From assembly GCA_020638995.1 (NCBI GenBank), contig JACKHM010000002.1, positions 1,984,001-2,048,000 on the forward strand: a DNA stretch of 64,000 nucleotides, written 5' to 3'. Made by a program: the position numbers and the translations under genes. Shown in pieces: positions 62,306 to 64,000 of this stretch. Positions within the stretch are counted from its first letter, which is position 1. Each line of letters begins with the position of its first letter. The notes below the pieces were generated by a model. That model did no database searches and was not told the DNA's origin. It saw only the letters and a list, made by a program, of their open reading frames with translations. Source of the stretch: Planctomycetaceae bacterium (GTDB lineage Bacteria; Planctomycetota; Planctomycetia; Pirellulales; Pirellulaceae).

Positions 62306-62651
62306 TCGCGTGTGGTGTGTTAGTCGCGCTGACTCGGCTGAAGATCTGGCTCATAAGCTGACGGAAACGACGTGGTGCTGTTGTACCGCGTTTGCGATGG
62401 GCAAATACCTTTGGCTCAATGACGCAACGTCACCAGATGGGGCACAAGAATTTGCCGTCATTAAACAATGTGACGACAGCACATTTGTTCAGATCGAGTC
62501 AATCACCTTCTCGTGGTGCGACTTCGATGCTGCGCAGCGTTTCATTGAGGCAACACTGGCCGGAGAAGACGACGAAAGTGACTTTTGCCGTCACGTCTCG
62601 CCCGTCCTGCAGACACCCAAGCAGCATGGTCGCTGCCCTCACTGTGCCTGA
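62292..62651 (+). CDS. Small cysteine-containing protein, 119 aa
   Basis: The sequence begins MMHHDRVWCVSRADSAEDLA, with TTWCCCTAFAMGKYLWLNDA in the middle and ends CRHVSPVL...RCPHCA, giving several cysteines that could bind zinc. It overlaps the upstream gene by 14 bases and ends the three-gene operon; an intrinsic terminator follows 19 bases after the stop. Function is unknown. Confidence 0.65.
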   Translation: MMHHDRVWCVSRADSAEDLAHKLTETTWCCCTAFAMGKYLWLNDATSPDGAQEFAVIKQCDDSTFVQIESITFSWCDFDAAQRFIEATLAGEDDESDFCRHVSPVLQTPKQHGRCPHCA

Positions 62652-62669
62652 TGACGCTTCGAGCACAAG

Positions 62670-62697
62670 CCCCACATCTGATCGATGTGGGGTTTTT
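62670..62697 (+). terminator. Intrinsic terminator of the small-gene operon
   Basis: CCCCACATC (62670-62678) pairs with GATGTGGGG (62684-62692) around a short loop and is followed by TTTTT. It ends the operon 61830-62651. Confidence 0.85.
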
Positions 62698-62897
62698 ACC
62701 GCTGCTTCCGCAACAGCGGAACACTGGCTTCTGCGGAGGTTGACTGTAAGGCCGTGTGGTTTCCTTGACTTGTCAACTGCCAAAGTCTCTCCGAGACCTT
62801 GGATTGCACCTTCGAGCCCACCATTTGCTCGTAGCGTCTTTCCGCAGTACTCTACGCATTCGCATTCACTGATGCGTTATCCCTTAGGGAGCGTGTA

Positions 62898-63077
62898 ATG
62901 CTAGAACGAATCATCACCGTTGCACTTTCAGAACAGGAGTGCCGAATGGTTGTGCGGGCGCTCCAGGAACTCCAAATGCGGCTCAGTTCGCAAGGGCAGA
63001 CGCAAGGCACGGACGAATGTCGATCAGCGGCTCAGAAAGTTACAGAGGCGATTTACGAAACAGACAAAGAAGAGTAG
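62898..63077 (+). CDS. Small helical protein, 59 aa
   Basis: The frame reads MLERIITVALSEQECRMVVR, then LQELQMRLSS and ends ETDKEE, a natural helical, charged protein. No ribosome-binding site is obvious. It is not overlapped by another gene on either strand and lies between two intrinsic terminators, which would give it its own transcript. Confidence 0.55.
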   Translation: MLERIITVALSEQECRMVVRALQELQMRLSSQGQTQGTDECRSAAQKVTEAIYETDKEE

Positions 63078-63508
63078 CTACTTCCGCGTGCCACGACCGA
63101 TTCCAGACAAGAAACCTTTCCAAACGATACACCGTCGTACTGCTGGTCGATCGTGTCACCGCGCCTTGCACATTGGTGGCACGCACTGGCCGATGTACTC
63201 GGTTAGGCTGCTTCGCAGTCTAATCGAGCTTTTTCATCCATTTGCAGCAGTCGGGTCCACTTGCTACAGTGAACGGCCTGCCAGCTGCGACGCATCTACT
63301 GCCGAAACGCGTCGCAGCGCCCCCCGGCGAGACTTGCCCTCTACGCCGGGTACTGCCCCTGCCCGGTTAGGTCGCTGCCCCGCCTAGCCGGGCGTTTTTT
63401 CTCCCCGACTGTTTCACGTTGTTCCAGCGAGACGGGTCACCGCGGAGATTCACGGCGTGCCGCCGTCTCGATCGCATCATGGTAAAGCGGATGTCATTCT
63501 ATATCGAC
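63078..63508. other. Intergenic region with a terminator
   Basis: 431 bases without a convincing gene; only the terminator listed below is clear. Confidence 0.4.
63361..63400 (+). terminator. Intrinsic terminator
   Basis: GCCCGGTTAG (63361-63370) pairs with CTAGCCGGGC (63384-63393), one G-U pair, and is followed by six T residues at 63395-63400. It would end transcription from the left. Confidence 0.75.
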
Positions 63509-64000
63509 TCATGCGTCTTCAAAGGGAAACGCAAGTTGCATCTGTCGGGGCGGCAACGATAACCACGTCCGTCCGCGGGCGGCACGCCAAAACTCTCCTG
63601 GCTCAACATGGAAGACGCGCCGAATGGCATACGCTTCACTTTCTGTCAGTGACTCCAGAAACATCTTTTTCGTGTGACGGTGATACTTGGCTCGCTCCAC
63701 GAGCTTCCGGTAATCTCGCCCCAGTAGTTCCTTCATGCGGCGGCGCTGCTCAAACCTCCGGTGATAGTGACTGTTTGGCTTAAACACGTACAGAATGAAC
63801 ATCGGGTCGACCGGATCGTCGGGCGCAAGCGGATGAATGTACGGCCCGTCTCCCCACGATTTGTTGCGTGTCGCGTGCAAACATTCACCGATGCCGCCGA
63901 TGGCCATCGCCTGTTCGTATTCAATCCGAACCGTCGGACTTTGGCGTTGCGACTGCTCGGTGTAGGGAAGCGATGGATCGGCAATGAACTGCTTGATGTG
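63509..64000 (-). CDS. Unknown protein running off the right edge
   Basis: The minus-strand frame is open from the window edge: HIKQFIADPSLPYTEQSQRQ, then SPTVRIEYEQAMAIGGIGEC, ending FPFEDA. The frame upstream of the first internal methionine continues to read as protein up to position 64000, so the gene begins beyond the window. No family is recognised. Confidence 0.75.
   Translation of the reverse strand, partial: HIKQFIADPSLPYTEQSQRQSPTVRIEYEQAMAIGGIGECLHATRNKSWGDGPYIHPLAPDDPVDPMFILYVFKPNSHYHRRFEQRRRMKELLGRDYRKLVERAKYHRHTKKMFLESLTESEAYAIRRVFHVEPGEFWRAARGRTWLSLPPRQMQLAFPFEDA

Overview
The window looks like part of a large low-copy plasmid, or a plasmid-like island, from a planctomycete (Pirellulales-like). 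Support for this is a GC content near 52%, several secreted proteins of planctomycete type (an SHD1-like module, a DUF6263-like protein, a periplasmic pseudo-protease, very long signal-peptide proteins of unknown function), and weak or absent Shine-Dalgarno sites at many genes. The plasmid-type genes are a replication initiator with downstream direct repeats, parA and parB, a CHC2/Toprim primase, two conjugative coupling-type ATPases, two replication-relaxation proteins, and a partly decayed ISAzo13-like transposon. No rRNA, tRNA or CRISPR array was seen. The taxonomic call is inference; no database was searched.

Layout. 0-3 kb: an array on the minus strand of three paralogous coiled-coil genes. 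They are separated by repeated intergenic elements that fold into hairpins whose stems change while their GTACGG/CCGTAC loops stay constant. 3.2-3.6 kb: a multi-branched, probably RNA-coding structured element. 3.7-7.8 kb: a mobilisation block (replication-relaxation protein, coupling ATPase, membrane protein). 8-17.6 kb: a six-gene minus-strand operon of exported proteins with a convergent partner. Three of these proteins share one C-terminal module. 17.9-24.6 kb: an XRE regulator, an acyltransferase-like/methyltransferase fusion followed by an adenylate-forming-like protein, and two unknown genes. 24.9-26.3 kb: the ISAzo13-like element. 26.3-28.1 kb: parAB with a candidate parS. 28.5-34.4 kb: two divergent giant exported proteins. 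34.9 kb: an N6-methylase-like protein without its NPPY motif.

36.4-41.9 kb holds what I consider the best candidate for an undescribed system. It is a tightly packed operon of an HD phosphohydrolase, a DNA methyltransferase, a guanylate-kinase/dCTP-deaminase-like fusion with a membrane helix, a FAD-dependent oxidoreductase and a small trailing gene. The enzyme set suggests nucleotide-pool interference or modified-nucleotide chemistry linked to DNA methylation, and so possibly phage defence. 42-46.7 kb is the replication region (initiator, three 33-34 bp repeats, a hairpin-rich 330-bp tract, primase, second replication-relaxation protein).

47-53.9 kb carries a STAND-type sensor with an N-terminal PD-(D/E)xK-like nuclease and C-terminal TPRs, an HNH nuclease and an M41-like metalloprotease. 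54-58.9 kb carries the second coupling ATPase, whose 3' end is duplicated 2.6 kb downstream, with a trypco2 gene, an HExxH-type gene and a small gene lying between the copies. 59-64 kb has a RelE/ParE-like toxin-antitoxin pair, a DUF932 protein, several small genes with good ribosome-binding sites and intrinsic terminators, and a gene that runs off the right edge.
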